A stretch of DNA of 64,000 nucleotides, from NCBI GenBank assembly GCA_023440705.1, contig JAEXRP010000100.1, forward strand, positions 103,226 to 167,225, given 5' to 3'. The translations under genes were made by a program, and so were the position numbers. This document shows, one piece after another, positions 33,809-42,868 of this stretch; position 1 is the stretch's first letter, and every line of letters starts with the position of its first letter. Below the pieces are notes generated by a model. The model made no database searches. It saw only the letters and a list, made by a program, of their open reading frames with translations, and had not been told where the DNA came from. This stretch comes from Soonwooa sp023440705 (GTDB lineage Bacteria > Bacteroidota > Bacteroidia > Flavobacteriales > Weeksellaceae).

Positions 33809-35929
33809 ATGAAGTTAAGATATACTGTACTTAGTATCAGTTTGATGTTTTTTACCAATACTTACGCTCAGAAAATGAAATCAGGTTCTTACCCAAAAGC
33901 AGAAAAAGGAAGCCAAGTTGATAATTATTTTGGGACGCAAGTAGCTGATCCTTACCGCGATCTAGAAAATGACTCTCCAGCGACTAAAAAATGGGTTGAC
34001 GAAGAGGTTGCTTATTCTCAAGATTATCTTTCAAAAATCCCTTATAGACAAGAGATTAAAGATCAATTAAAGAAGCTTTGGAACTACGAAAAAATCTCTG
34101 CACCTTTCAAAGAAGGAGCTTATACTTATTTTTATAAGAATGATGGATTACAAGCACAATCTGTCCTTTATCGTAATAGCAGAAGATTAAAAACTGCAGA
34201 AGTTTTTCTTGACCCTAATAAATTTTCGGAAAAAGGAACGACGTCAATGTCAAATATTTCTTTTAATAAAAAAGGAAATTTAGCAGCGTATTCTATCTCA
34301 GAAGGTGGTAGCGACTGGAACAAAATTATTATTATCGATACCGAAACCACAAAACAAATCGATGATACTTTAGTTGATGTTAAGTTCAGCGGTATTGCAT
34401 GGCAAGGTGATGAAGGTTTTTACTACTCTAGTTATGACAAGCCAAAAGAAGGTACTGTACTTTCTGGCATGACCGATAAACACAAGGTTTATTTCCACAA
34501 ATTAGGAACAAAACAATCTGAAGACAAATTAATTTTTGGTGGTGAAAAAATGCCAAGAAGATATCTAGGTGCTAGTTTAACAGAAGATGAAAGATTTCTA
34601 GTTATTACCGCTGCTAATGCGACCAACGGTAATGAATTATATGTAAAAGATTTACAGAAAACTGGTGACTTTGTACAACTTGTAAAAGGTTTTGACATCA
34701 ATGCAAGTGTTATTGATAACGATGGCGAAAATCTATTTATTTACACTGATAAGGATGCTCCTAATGGTCGTTTGGTGAAAGCAAACATGGCAAACCCAAC
34801 ACCTGATAATTGGACTAATGTTATCCCAGAAACCGAAAATGTTTTAGGAATAACTTCTGGCGGTGGTTACTTCTTTGCAACCTACATGATTGATGCGATT
34901 GATCAGGTTAAACAATATGATAAAACTGGGAAATTGGTTAGAAATATCGAACTTCCAGGTAAAGGAAATATTGCTGGTTTTGGCGGAAAATCTAGTGACC
35001 AAGATGTTTATTTCACGTTTACAAATTATGTAACGCCATCTAGCGTGTATCGTTATAACATCGCTGCGGGGACTTCTCGTCAAACGCAACGTCCAATTGT
35101 GGATTTTCAGTCAGAGAATTTTGTGTCAGAGCAGGTTTTCTTCACATCAAAAGATGGAACCAAAATCCCGATGATGATCAACTATAAAAAAGGTTTGAAA
35201 ATGGATGGCAAAAATCCTACAATCCTTTATTCTTATGGTGGATTTAATATTAGTTTGCAACCAGCATTTTCTGTGGTTAATGCCATCTGGATGGAAAACG
35301 GCGGTATCTACGCTGTACCAAACATCCGTGGCGGTGGCGAATATGGTAAAAAATGGCACGATGCAGGAACCAAGCAACAGAAGAAAAACGTGTTTGAGGA
35401 TTTTATCGCAGCTGGAGAATATCTACAATCCAAAGGTTATACATCAAAGGATTATATGGCGCTTTCTGGACGATCTAACGGTGGTTTGTTAGTTGGTGCA
35501 ACGATGACAATGCGTCCAGATCTAGCAAAAGTAGCCTTCCCTGGTGTTGGTGTTTTGGATATGTTGCGTTATAACAAATTCACTGCGGGAGCTGGTTGGT
35601 CTTATGATTACGGTACGGCTGAAGATTCTAAAGAAATGTTCGATTATCTAAAATCTTATTCGCCGGTTCACAATGTTAAAAAAGGCGTGTGCTACCCTTC
35701 TACAATGATCATTACAAGTGATCATGACGACAGAGTTGTGCCAGCACATTCGTTTAAATTTGGGGCAGAATTACAGGAAAAACAATTTTGTAAAAATCCA
35801 ATTTTATTAAGAATTGAAAAGAATGCAGGTCACGGCGCAGGTCGTTCTACAGACCAAGTAATTGGTGAAAATGGTGATTTGTTATCATTTGCACTTTTTG
35901 AAATGGGTATTAAATCTTTAAAAAAATAA
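33809..35929 (+). CDS. Prolyl oligopeptidase family serine peptidase
   Basis: A 706-residue S9A peptidase with a signal peptide (ending NTYAQ). The N-terminal domain forms the beta-propeller (residues ~30-430) and the C-terminal part an alpha/beta hydrolase. The nucleophile is in GRSNGG (Ser ~555); the acid is in TSDHDDRVVP (Asp ~641) and the histidine in NAGHGAGRS (~675). It cuts short peptides after proline, probably in the periplasm, for peptide use. It follows the TPR gene after a terminator and has its own promoter box. Confidence 0.94.
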   Translation: MKLRYTVLSISLMFFTNTYAQKMKSGSYPKAEKGSQVDNYFGTQVADPYRDLENDSPATKKWVDEEVAYSQDYLSKIPYRQEIKDQLKKLWNYEKISAPFKEGAYTYFYKNDGLQAQSVLYRNSRRLKTAEVFLDPNKFSEKGTTSMSNISFNKKGNLAAYSISEGGSDWNKIIIIDTETTKQIDDTLVDVKFSGIAWQGDEGFYYSSYDKPKEGTVLSGMTDKHKVYFHKLGTKQSEDKLIFGGEKMPRRYLGASLTEDERFLVITAANATNGNELYVKDLQKTGDFVQLVKGFDINASVIDNDGENLFIYTDKDAPNGRLVKANMANPTPDNWTNVIPETENVLGITSGGGYFFATYMIDAIDQVKQYDKTGKLVRNIELPGKGNIAGFGGKSSDQDVYFTFTNYVTPSSVYRYNIAAGTSRQTQRPIVDFQSENFVSEQVFFTSKDGTKIPMMINYKKGLKMDGKNPTILYSYGGFNISLQPAFSVVNAIWMENGGIYAVPNIRGGGEYGKKWHDAGTKQQKKNVFEDFIAAGEYLQSKGYTSKDYMALSGRSNGGLLVGATMTMRPDLAKVAFPGVGVLDMLRYNKFTAGAGWSYDYGTAEDSKEMFDYLKSYSPVHNVKKGVCYPSTMIITSDHDDRVVPAHSFKFGAELQEKQFCKNPILLRIEKNAGHGAGRSTDQVIGENGDLLSFALFEMGIKSLKK

Positions 35930-35941
35930 ATTTTAAATAAA

Positions 35942-35975
35942 ATTCCTCGATAATTTGTCGGGGAATATTGTTTTT
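35942..35975 (+). terminator. Terminator after the prolyl oligopeptidase gene
   Basis: ATTCCTCGA (35942-35950) pairs with TCGGGGAAT (35958-35966) with one T-G wobble, then ATTGTTTTT. Confidence 0.7.
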
Positions 35976-36023
35976 GGATAGTTATTTGCATGCTTTTAAC
36001 ATCTCAAAAATTAACCAAATTCT

Positions 36024-36458
36024 ATGAAAACAAATCTTCTTATAGCAACAGTTTTGCTAAGTTTAATAAGCGTTTCTTGCAAAAAAAATGAAGGCGGAAA
36101 CAAAGGCGTTATTTCTGAATCTTCATCGTCAGAAACGACCGTTGTTGACAATAACGGAAAAGTTGATACACTAACTTCGTCAACCGAACAAACAACTAAT
36201 GGCAGCCAAACCACAGAGACTTCGGTAGCTTATAAAGGATTAGACGGGACGCGTGCAAAAGCGACTTTTTCTTCAGGGAAAAGTGGAAAAACTCTTGTCA
36301 TCGAATCAGCAAATAGTCAAAAATATCAATTGGATTTTAAATCCAAAACTACAGATGGCGAACATTATGAAAGAAATGGTGTTTCTGCAAATACCAAAGG
36401 CGATTCTTTGATTATTTCGCAAGGCGACACCGAAATACCATTGGTTAAAGTTAAATAA
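36024..36458 (+). CDS. Small lipoprotein of unknown function
   Basis: A 144-residue precursor with lipobox LISVSC (cysteine at residue 19). A Ser/Thr-rich linker of about 50 residues follows, then a small beta-rich domain (RAKATFSSGKSGKTLVIESA, then YQLDFKSKTTDGEHYERNG). This resembles membrane-bound lysozyme-inhibitor-like folds, but the match is weak and I give no function. It is monocistronic and followed by a REP-like repeat. Confidence 0.68.
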   Translation: MKTNLLIATVLLSLISVSCKKNEGGNKGVISESSSSETTVVDNNGKVDTLTSSTEQTTNGSQTTETSVAYKGLDGTRAKATFSSGKSGKTLVIESANSQKYQLDFKSKTTDGEHYERNGVSANTKGDSLIISQGDTEIPLVKVK

Positions 36459-36483
36459 TCTGAATTCGTAATAAGAAAATTAA

Positions 36484-36586
36484 CGTCAGTTCGAGTAGAT
36501 TTTGCAAAAATCGTATCGAGAACTTCTTAATTATTTGAAATAAACTTCTCGATACAAAATCTTTCAGATTTTTACTCGAAGTGACG
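36484..36586. repeat. REP-like long inverted repeat
   Basis: The left arm starts CGTCAGTTCGAGTA and ends GTATCGAGAAC. The right arm mirrors it (TTCTCGATAC ... TACTCGAAGTGACG) around a ~20-base A+T-rich centre. The two arms contain related inner A+T-rich parts as well. Such palindromes recur in flavobacterial intergenic regions; only this copy is seen here. Confidence 0.75.
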
Positions 36587-36614
36587 GAATTAAATTACTT
36601 ATTTTAACGAAGAT

Positions 36615-36650
36615 AAAAAGGGATTTGAAACTGTTTCAAATCCCTTTTTT
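36615..36650. terminator. Bidirectional terminator overlapping a stop codon
   Basis: AAAAAGGGATTTGAAA pairs with TTTCAAATCCCTTTTT around a 3-base loop, with T-runs on both strands. The minus-strand gene ends inside it (stop at 36638-36636), so its last codons form half of the stem. Confidence 0.85.
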
Positions 36651-37109
36651 TCCGTCCAAGATCATCTCGATCATTTTTATTTTTCGGCGTTCGCGTGTCT
36701 CTTCTTTATTGGCTTCCTCTATCCAACGGATGTATTCTTTACGGTGTGTGTAGGACATTTTCTCGTAAAGTTCTTTGGCTTTTTGGTTTTCATCTAACAG
36801 AACTTTAACATCATCAGGAACCACCACTACTCTTTCTTCCTCGTCTTTCCAAAGTTTAACATCTACTTGATCTCCAAAGCTTTTTCCAAGTTGTTTTCTA
36901 ACGGCTTGTGTTAAGCCTACACAATGTCCAAAACCCATATTAGCAAGACTTCCGCGGTATTCTACTAGATCATCAAATATGACTTTTATTTTGACTTGTC
37001 CTTTAGTCCCAAACAATTTTTGAACATCAAAAGGAAAAACAACATAAGCGGCTTTTATGTCCTCGTGTTGTACAATTTTAGTAGAAAAAGTGATGATTTC
37101 GTTTGACAT
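36636..37109 (-). CDS. DUF1905 plus YdeI/OmpD-associated domain protein
   Basis: A 157-residue protein. The N-terminal ~95 residues form the DUF1905 barrel (VVFPFDVQKLFGTKGQVKIK, MGFGHCVGLTQAVRK), and the C-terminal ~60 form the YdeI/OmpD-associated helical domain (LYEKMSYTHRKEYIRWIEEA). The YdeI part has been linked to bacteriocin protection in other bacteria; a role here is inference. No signal peptide, so cytoplasmic. Its stop codon lies in the terminator hairpin. Confidence 0.85.
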   Translation of the reverse strand: MSNEIITFSTKIVQHEDIKAAYVVFPFDVQKLFGTKGQVKIKVIFDDLVEYRGSLANMGFGHCVGLTQAVRKQLGKSFGDQVDVKLWKDEEERVVVVPDDVKVLLDENQKAKELYEKMSYTHRKEYIRWIEEANKEETRERRKIKMIEMILDGKKGI

Positions 37110-37164
37110 AACTGTATTGAAATTAATACGAAGATAATATTTTCTAAATTGTATAATTTGACAT

Positions 37165-37172
37165 TATATTTG
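37165..37172 (+). promoter_or_regulatory. -7 box of the M48 protease gene at 37191
   Basis: TATATTTG fits TAnnTTTG, 18 bases before the ATG. A TTG lies only 13 bases upstream, closer than usual. Confidence 0.45.
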
Positions 37173-37190
37173 TAAAAATTAAAACACCGA

Positions 37191-38483
37191 ATGAAGAAAC
37201 TCTACATCATTGTTTTTTTACTTTTATTAAAACTTTTTTCCGCCCAAAATTTTAAAATTGATACGGCTGATTATGCCAAAAGAAAAGCATTTTTGGAACT
37301 TTATAAAACAAGAAGTGAGCAATTTAATAAAGCTTTAAAAAAGAAATACAGTGGTCAGGAAGCACGAGAATTGGTTAATGTTTTTACTAATTTTCAGAAA
37401 AGTGTAACCGAAGACATCAAAGATAAAATGTATAGTTTTGATGATCGTTTTGTGAGTTATACAAAAGATCGTGTTAACTATATCACCTCCAAAAATCCGA
37501 CTATTCCGGCAGATTTCAGCATTTTGATAGCGAAAGATAATGAGCCAAATGCATACAATTTTGGAGATAAAACTTTGGTTGTCAACCTGGGACTTTTTGC
37601 TTTTTTAAATAATGAATTTGAGTTCGATGCAATTATTAGTCATGAGTTGGCACATCAGACTTTGGAGCACACAATTAAAAAATTGATTTCTAAACTAAAT
37701 AACGACAAAGACAAAAAACTAGAAGTCAGCAACCTAAAACGTTCTGGAAATCACTATGATAAAGCTTTTGAACTTTATAAAAGTTTGTTGTATTCTAACA
37801 TGAAACAACGTCGAAAAAACGAAATTTCTGCAGATTCTTTAGGTTTTAGTTATTATAAAACTGCAGGTTTGCCAATTGCTAATTATGTGCAGTCGTTGCA
37901 ACTTTTAAAAGAATTTGATGATAAAAAAGAAGACAGCATCGATGTTTCTATTTATAAAAAAGTCTTTAATATTCCCAAGCAAAGCTTCAAAGAAGATTGG
38001 CTAAAAATGGAAGATTTTTCTAAATACAATTACAAACATTATCAAGAAAAAGTCTCTCAGGATTCTTTGAAAACCCACCCTGACTTGGAGTTTAGAATTA
38101 ATTTATTGAAAAAAAATCATCCAGAATTGACGACTTCTAATCTTAATTCGCAAGCTTCGCCACAGTTTAGTTTGTTGTCAAATCTCGCGAAAGAACGTTT
38201 GATTCCCAACTTTATCGATTCGGAAAAATACGGACAAGGCATTTACAATTGTTTGGCTATTCTTGAAGATAATCCCGACGATAAAGTCGCAAAATATTAT
38301 CTGGGATTGTTGTTTAACAAAATCTACGATGCCCGAAAAACCTACACGCTTAACCGTTATCTCGATAAAATTGAACCAACCAAGCAAAGTCGAAGTTATC
38401 AACAATTCTTATCCTTTATGTGGAATCTGAATATTGATGAAATAAAAAATATTGGACAGTATTATGAAAAAAGCGAGAACTAA
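37191..38483 (+). CDS. M48 family metallopeptidase, exported
   Basis: A 430-residue protein with a signal peptide (MKKLYIIVFLLLLKLFSAQ). The zinc site is HELAH near residue 151 (SHELAHQTLEH) with a third ligand Glu in NEISADSLGFSYY near 212. The C-terminal ~150 residues look like helical TPR-type repeats. It is probably a periplasmic protease of the BepA/Oma1 kind that helps outer-membrane protein quality control; that role is inferred. It ends in a bidirectional terminator. Confidence 0.9.
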   Translation: MKKLYIIVFLLLLKLFSAQNFKIDTADYAKRKAFLELYKTRSEQFNKALKKKYSGQEARELVNVFTNFQKSVTEDIKDKMYSFDDRFVSYTKDRVNYITSKNPTIPADFSILIAKDNEPNAYNFGDKTLVVNLGLFAFLNNEFEFDAIISHELAHQTLEHTIKKLISKLNNDKDKKLEVSNLKRSGNHYDKAFELYKSLLYSNMKQRRKNEISADSLGFSYYKTAGLPIANYVQSLQLLKEFDDKKEDSIDVSIYKKVFNIPKQSFKEDWLKMEDFSKYNYKHYQEKVSQDSLKTHPDLEFRINLLKKNHPELTTSNLNSQASPQFSLLSNLAKERLIPNFIDSEKYGQGIYNCLAILEDNPDDKVAKYYLGLLFNKIYDARKTYTLNRYLDKIEPTKQSRSYQQFLSFMWNLNIDEIKNIGQYYEKSEN

Positions 38484-38501
38484 TTCTCGCTTTTCTTTTT
38501 T
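38469..38501. terminator. Bidirectional terminator
   Basis: AAAAGCGAGAA (38469-38479) pairs with TTCTCGCTTTT (38484-38494) around CTAA. It includes the last codons of the M48 gene, lies next to the stop of the convergent gene, and has a T-run to 38501. Confidence 0.85.
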
Positions 38502-40080
38502 AGTAATTTAGTTTTTCTAATCTGACCTGATTGTATTTTGCCTTTTTGTTAAACTCATTTAGAAGAATATAACCTTCTTTCGCAACATAAGGCACAATCG
38601 TGTTGTCCTCTGTGCTAATCGGGATTATCTCTTGTTTAAACTGATTTTTGATCAAAGTATTAATGTAAAGATTAACCACTTTTTTCTTGTCAGCATTTTT
38701 TACAAGATCTTTATAAAAGAAAACCACATCGTCACCACCTTTGATGTTTTGTGCAAAAAGATAGTCGGTTGACGAGAATTTTGAAACTTCTTTCGGGATC
38801 ATTTTAGCCCCAATAACTTTGAATTTTTCATCGGTGTAGATGTAGTAAAAATCCTTGTTTTTGCTAGCACTATAATAACCTTCGTCTTTGTACATTTCCG
38901 TTAAAATCCCAACCCCGCCATCTTTCATCATGTAGATTGCTCGTGGCGCCAAATAGTAACTACCTTGTAGTTTTCCGCCATCTTTAACACTAGGAATATA
39001 TTTTATTAAATCATTGGTATAATCGAACATGTCAAAAGAAACATCCAGTGTTTTTTTGTCCAACAACATGCGCACATAACCGTTGCCATTGAGGTTGTAA
39101 TAGGTAACATCAGAACCTTCGTAGGCTCGACCAACTAGCATCAATTTATCATCAAAATTTTTGCTATTTGCAATATCGCCAGTTTGGGTGTACATAACCG
39201 ACAAGTACTTCAAAGTCGTTTCTTTATTAATATTGCTTGGTAACTTGTCCATTAGAGGTTCCAAACTTTCTTTTTTAAGAACGTTTCCTGTTTTTATGTC
39301 TAAGACTAACAAACTGAATACGCTCTTCTTATTTTCGGTTCTAGAAAGGATTGAGATGATTTTGTCTTCGTCTAACGCCAATATTCTTAGCGCTTCATCT
39401 ACTTTTTTAGCGCCATCTTTATTGTACTCGAAGCTCCAGATTTCTTTAGCATCTGGTGTATACAGAATAAGCTTATCATTTTTAGAATAAGATTCGTAAT
39501 CATCAAGCTTCATGACAAGATAGTTGTCATATTTAGTCTCCCAAACTTCGGAGCGCTCTACAAAACCATTCTTTTTACGTTCTTCTTTTACTTCCTTTCG
39601 AGATTCTTTCAAAGTCTTATCAGAAGGGCAATCTACAAGTTTACCTTGTTCGTAACATTTTTCGTTACGGTCTTTCATTTCGTTGGTTGCAAGATCGACT
39701 TCTTTATCACTTGGCGGAACAAAAGCTTTTGCACCACCACTCATTGCTAGATAATTGTAAACCAATCGGGGCGACAGTGTTAACTTACCTCTAACGTTGG
39801 TGTAGGCTACATAAGATGAAATCGTTTTGTCCGCAACAAATTGCTTGTTAGCGACAACATTAAGGTTTTTATCCAAAAAAAAGTATTCGAATTTCTTTTT
39901 ATCGTCATCGGTTTTTCCTTGATCATAAAGTGTAAAGTAACCTTCAATTTGTTCGCCTGCTTTGTCATAGATTGCATTAAAACGGACATTTTCGCCATTT
40001 GCAAGGTTCTCTAAATCTTGAGATTGCCCAAAATATAAACTCGAAAAACCTAGAAATAGTAATGGATATATTTTCTTCAT
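38500..40080 (-). CDS. Large secreted protein of unknown function
   Basis: A 526-residue protein with a signal peptide (MKKIYPLLFLGFSSLYFGQ). The rest is a long beta-rich sequence with repeated patterns such as LLVLDIKTGNVLKKE and MFDYTNDLIKYIPSVKDGGK that recall beta-propeller blades. A short Cys-containing insert is present (EKCYEQGKLVDCP). I do not recognise the family with certainty. It is probably in the periplasm or on the surface. It follows a lipoprotein gene on the same strand after a terminator. Confidence 0.7.
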   Translation of the reverse strand: MKKIYPLLFLGFSSLYFGQSQDLENLANGENVRFNAIYDKAGEQIEGYFTLYDQGKTDDDKKKFEYFFLDKNLNVVANKQFVADKTISSYVAYTNVRGKLTLSPRLVYNYLAMSGGAKAFVPPSDKEVDLATNEMKDRNEKCYEQGKLVDCPSDKTLKESRKEVKEERKKNGFVERSEVWETKYDNYLVMKLDDYESYSKNDKLILYTPDAKEIWSFEYNKDGAKKVDEALRILALDEDKIISILSRTENKKSVFSLLVLDIKTGNVLKKESLEPLMDKLPSNINKETTLKYLSVMYTQTGDIANSKNFDDKLMLVGRAYEGSDVTYYNLNGNGYVRMLLDKKTLDVSFDMFDYTNDLIKYIPSVKDGGKLQGSYYLAPRAIYMMKDGGVGILTEMYKDEGYYSASKNKDFYYIYTDEKFKVIGAKMIPKEVSKFSSTDYLFAQNIKGGDDVVFFYKDLVKNADKKKVVNLYINTLIKNQFKQEIIPISTEDNTIVPYVAKEGYILLNEFNKKAKYNQVRLEKLNY

Positions 40081-40110
40081 AATATGCTTAAAAATTTTCG
40101 CTAAAATAAC

Positions 40111-40137
40111 AAAAAACCTCTCCGAAGAAAGGTTTTT
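40111..40137 (-). terminator. Terminator with cTTCGg loop
   Basis: Minus strand: AAAAACCTTTCTTCGGAGAGGTTTTTT. The stem is closed by the stable UUCG tetraloop and followed by T. It serves the lipoprotein gene ending at 40158. Confidence 0.85.
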
Positions 40138-40157
40138 GTCTAAAATATTGTTTTGTA

Positions 40158-40931
40158 CTATCTGTTGTAAAAATAGTTTTTAATGCTTGTCGTTGCTTGT
40201 CCGTTAGCGCTTAAGCCCTTTGTTGTCTGTTGGTCAGGCACATTTTTCGAACTAAAAGTGTAAGTTGATGTATTGGTTGCTGTACTAGACGTTGTACCTG
40301 CACTACTTGTAAAGGTCGTTTTCATCGTAGATTTTGTAATATTATTTTTTCCAAATTCTGGCGTTAGAACATTGATTTGGTAAAAACCTTTAACGTTGTA
40401 ATATGGATTTTGTTTATTATCATATTCGTAGGTATTTTCAAATGTTGACGTCACATCGCCATCTTTAATAATGTTAACTGTTTTTGACAAGTTACCATTT
40501 GTATAAAAACATTCACCAGATACCGGAACTGGGTTTGCAACATCTACTTTAGTATATTTTAGATGCGTATCGTCTATCCAATCCAAAAGCAGGATAATTT
40601 TGCTATTGTCAGCCAATGTTGTAGTCATCGTAGATACTCTAGAACCAGCATATTTGTAATCGATCGTTTGGACTACTTTATCTTTATCATATACGCTGAC
40701 TTTCGAGATATTTTCACCATCATAAGTGTAGACTTTTTTACCAGTTAAAAAGTTAATTTCAGAAATTTCAGAGGTATTTTTATAAGTAAAATTTTCAGTT
40801 GTGTTATTATCTGTAACAATTTTGGTCGGTAAAATCGGAGTTACATTTTCATTATTCGGATTGTCATCATTGCTGCTAGAACATGATAAAATAAATCCAG
40901 AAATTATAAAAGCGCTAATTATTTTTTTCAT
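40158..40931 (-). CDS. Lipoprotein of unknown function
   Basis: A 257-residue precursor with lipobox SGFILSC (cysteine at residue 17), then a Ser/Asn/Asp-rich linker. The mature part contains repeated strand patterns (KKVYTYDGENISKVSVYDK, IDYKYAGSRVSTMT, NTYEYDNKQNPYYNV) of the RHS/YD-like kind common in flavobacterial surface lipoproteins. The role is unknown. It is flanked by two near-identical terminators. Confidence 0.72.
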   Translation of the reverse strand: MKKIISAFIISGFILSCSSSNDDNPNNENVTPILPTKIVTDNNTTENFTYKNTSEISEINFLTGKKVYTYDGENISKVSVYDKDKVVQTIDYKYAGSRVSTMTTTLADNSKIILLLDWIDDTHLKYTKVDVANPVPVSGECFYTNGNLSKTVNIIKDGDVTSTFENTYEYDNKQNPYYNVKGFYQINVLTPEFGKNNITKSTMKTTFTSSAGTTSSTATNTSTYTFSSKNVPDQQTTKGLSANGQATTSIKNYFYNR

Positions 40932-41018
40932 TTTTAAATTTTTGACAAATTTATTATTTTAAAAAGTATAAGGATTTTATTTAAAACGTATTCTAATCAT
41001 TTTTAGTTTTAAAAAAGC

Positions 41019-41046
41019 AAAAAACCTCTCCGAAGAAAGGTTTTTT
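41019..41046 (-). terminator. Terminator of glyS, cTTCGg loop
   Basis: This has the same stem and loop as the one at 40111 (AACCTTTCTTCGGAGAGGTT on the minus strand), again with a T-run. It lies 23 bases past the glyS stop. Confidence 0.85.
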
Positions 41047-41068
41047 TTGTTTAAATATTTATAGAATC

Positions 41069-42610
41069 TTAAATCTTACTCAAAAGCGTTCTGAAATTCA
41101 CCTTTTCGTCGATAATTCTTCTCAATTCAGAAACTGGAACACGCTCTTGTTGCATCGTGTCACGATCACGCAAAGTCACCGTGTTGTCTGTTAACGAATC
41201 GTGGTCAACGGTGATACAGAAAGGCGTACCCAAAGCATCATTTCTTCTGTAACGCTTACCAATACTATCTTTTTCTTCATAAATCAAGTTGAAATCATAT
41301 TTCAAATCATTGAAGATTTTCTCTGCATATTCGCCCAAACCATCTTTCTTCATTAGCGGAAGAATTGCAGCTTTTACTGGAGCCAAAGCTGGTGGAAGTG
41401 ATAAAACCGTTCTTTCAGATCCATCTTCTAAAACTTCGTCTTTTAAGCAATGCGAGAAGATTGCTAAGAATAATCTGTCCAATCCAACAGAGGTTTCTAC
41501 AACGTACGGAACATAACTTTCGTTTCTTTCCGGATCGAAATATTGCAATTTCTTGCCCGAATGTTTTTCGTGCGCGGTAAGGTCAAAATCCGTTCTCGAG
41601 TGGATTCCTTCCAATTCTTTAAACCCGAATGGGAACCTAAACTCAATATCCGCCGCCGCATTCGCGTAATGCGCCAACTTTTCGTGGTCGTGGAATTTAT
41701 AATTTTCTTGACCCAAACCTAAAGCCAAATGCCAATTTAGACGTTTTGTTTTCCATTGCTCGTAGAACTCCAATTCTGTTCCTGGTGGAACGAAAAATTG
41801 CATTTCCATTTGCTCGAACTCCCGCATTCTGAAAATAAATTGTCTCGCAACAATCTCATTTCTAAAGGCTTTTCCGATTTGTGCAATCCCGAAAGGTAAT
41901 TTATGTCTTGACGTTTTTTGTACGTTTAGATAGTTTACGAAAATCCCTTGTGCCGTTTCTGGACGCAGATACAAATCCATTGCAGAATCTGCCGACGCAC
42001 CCAATTTCGTCCCAAACATCAAGTTGAATTGTCTTACTTCCGTCCAGTTTTTAGAACCCGTGTCCGGATCAGCAATTTCCAATTCTTCAATCAAAGCCTT
42101 CACATCGCCCAAATCGTTAGCTTCCAACGACCTTGCCAATCTTTTTAATGCTGCATTTTGCTTTGCACGGTATTCCAAAACTCTTGGATTAGTCGATTCA
42201 AATTCCGCTTTATTAAAAGCATCACCGAATCTTTTCGCCGCTTTTTCAATTTCTTTTTGCGCTTTATCTTCAAGTTTTGCCGCCCAATCTTCAACCAAAA
42301 CATCGGCGCGGAAACGTTTTTTAGAATCTTTATTATCGATCAACGGATCATTGAAAGCATCAACGTGTCCCGAAGCCTTCCAAATCGTAGGATGCATAAA
42401 AATCGCCGAGTCAATTCCCACGATATTTTCGTTCAACTGCACCATTGCTTTCCACCAATATTGCTTGATGTTATTCTTTAGTTCAGCACCATTTTGTCCA
42501 TAATCGTATATTGCCGAAAGCCCGTCGTACACCTCGCTAGAAGGGAAAATAAAACCATATTCTTTTGCGTGCGACACGACTTTCTTAAAAACGTCTTCCT
42601 GTTTTGCCAT
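41069..42610 (-). CDS. glyS: Glycine--tRNA ligase (single-chain, alpha2 type)
   Basis: A 513-residue class II synthetase of the eukaryotic/archaeal type that charges tRNA-Gly. Class II motifs are visible: motif 1 region (LYLRPETAQGIFVNYLNV), motif 2 FRNEIVARQFIFRMREFEQMEMQFF, and motif 3 (PYVVETSVGLDRLFLAI). The C-terminal anticodon-binding domain follows (APVKAAILPL). Bacteroidota use this form instead of the GlyQ/GlyS pair. The promoter at 42631-42661 is excellent. Confidence 0.97.
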   Translation of the reverse strand: MAKQEDVFKKVVSHAKEYGFIFPSSEVYDGLSAIYDYGQNGAELKNNIKQYWWKAMVQLNENIVGIDSAIFMHPTIWKASGHVDAFNDPLIDNKDSKKRFRADVLVEDWAAKLEDKAQKEIEKAAKRFGDAFNKAEFESTNPRVLEYRAKQNAALKRLARSLEANDLGDVKALIEELEIADPDTGSKNWTEVRQFNLMFGTKLGASADSAMDLYLRPETAQGIFVNYLNVQKTSRHKLPFGIAQIGKAFRNEIVARQFIFRMREFEQMEMQFFVPPGTELEFYEQWKTKRLNWHLALGLGQENYKFHDHEKLAHYANAAADIEFRFPFGFKELEGIHSRTDFDLTAHEKHSGKKLQYFDPERNESYVPYVVETSVGLDRLFLAIFSHCLKDEVLEDGSERTVLSLPPALAPVKAAILPLMKKDGLGEYAEKIFNDLKYDFNLIYEEKDSIGKRYRRNDALGTPFCITVDHDSLTDNTVTLRDRDTMQQERVPVSELRRIIDEKVNFRTLLSKI

Positions 42611-42630
42611 AGTTCCAATGAGTTATTATG

Positions 42631-42661
42631 CAAAAATAGGCTTTTCTTTTGTCCTAGTCAA
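42631..42661 (-). promoter_or_regulatory. glyS promoter
   Basis: Minus-strand TTG (42661-42659), 20 bases, TATTTTTG (42638-42631): an exact consensus. Start near 42625, 15 bases before the ATG. GC-rich element copy C begins just upstream. Confidence 0.75.
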
Positions 42662-42674
42662 CGGTCGAGCAGCA

Positions 42675-42790
42675 AAATTATTTGGGCGGACAATTCGCGC
42701 TATCCGCTATATCTTTTGCCATCGCTCGGTCGGCTCCGCTGCACTCCGCCGCCTCACTCCGCGAAAAGGATGCCGCTTCTATCGCGGCCG
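42675..42790 (+). repeat. GC-rich dispersed element, copy C
   Basis: It matches copies A and B over ATTTGGGC, CCGCTATATCTTTTGCC, GCTCGGTCGGCTCCGCTGC and GCCGCCTCACTCCG, then AAAAGGATGCCGCTTC. The last part has diverged (TATCGCGGCC in place of CATCCC). It stands upstream of glyS and is oriented opposite to it, as copy A is to fbaA. Confidence 0.82.
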
Positions 42791-42868
42791 CAATTCGTCG
42801 CAGTTGAAAAAGTTGTCCAATAAAAAACCATCCAAATCCTCAAAAACTCAGAATTTCTTTCATCGAAT

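Noticed and set aside
37149..37172. Complete promoter for the M48 gene
   Set aside because: The spacing between TTG and the -7 box is only 13 bases; only the -7 box is listed.
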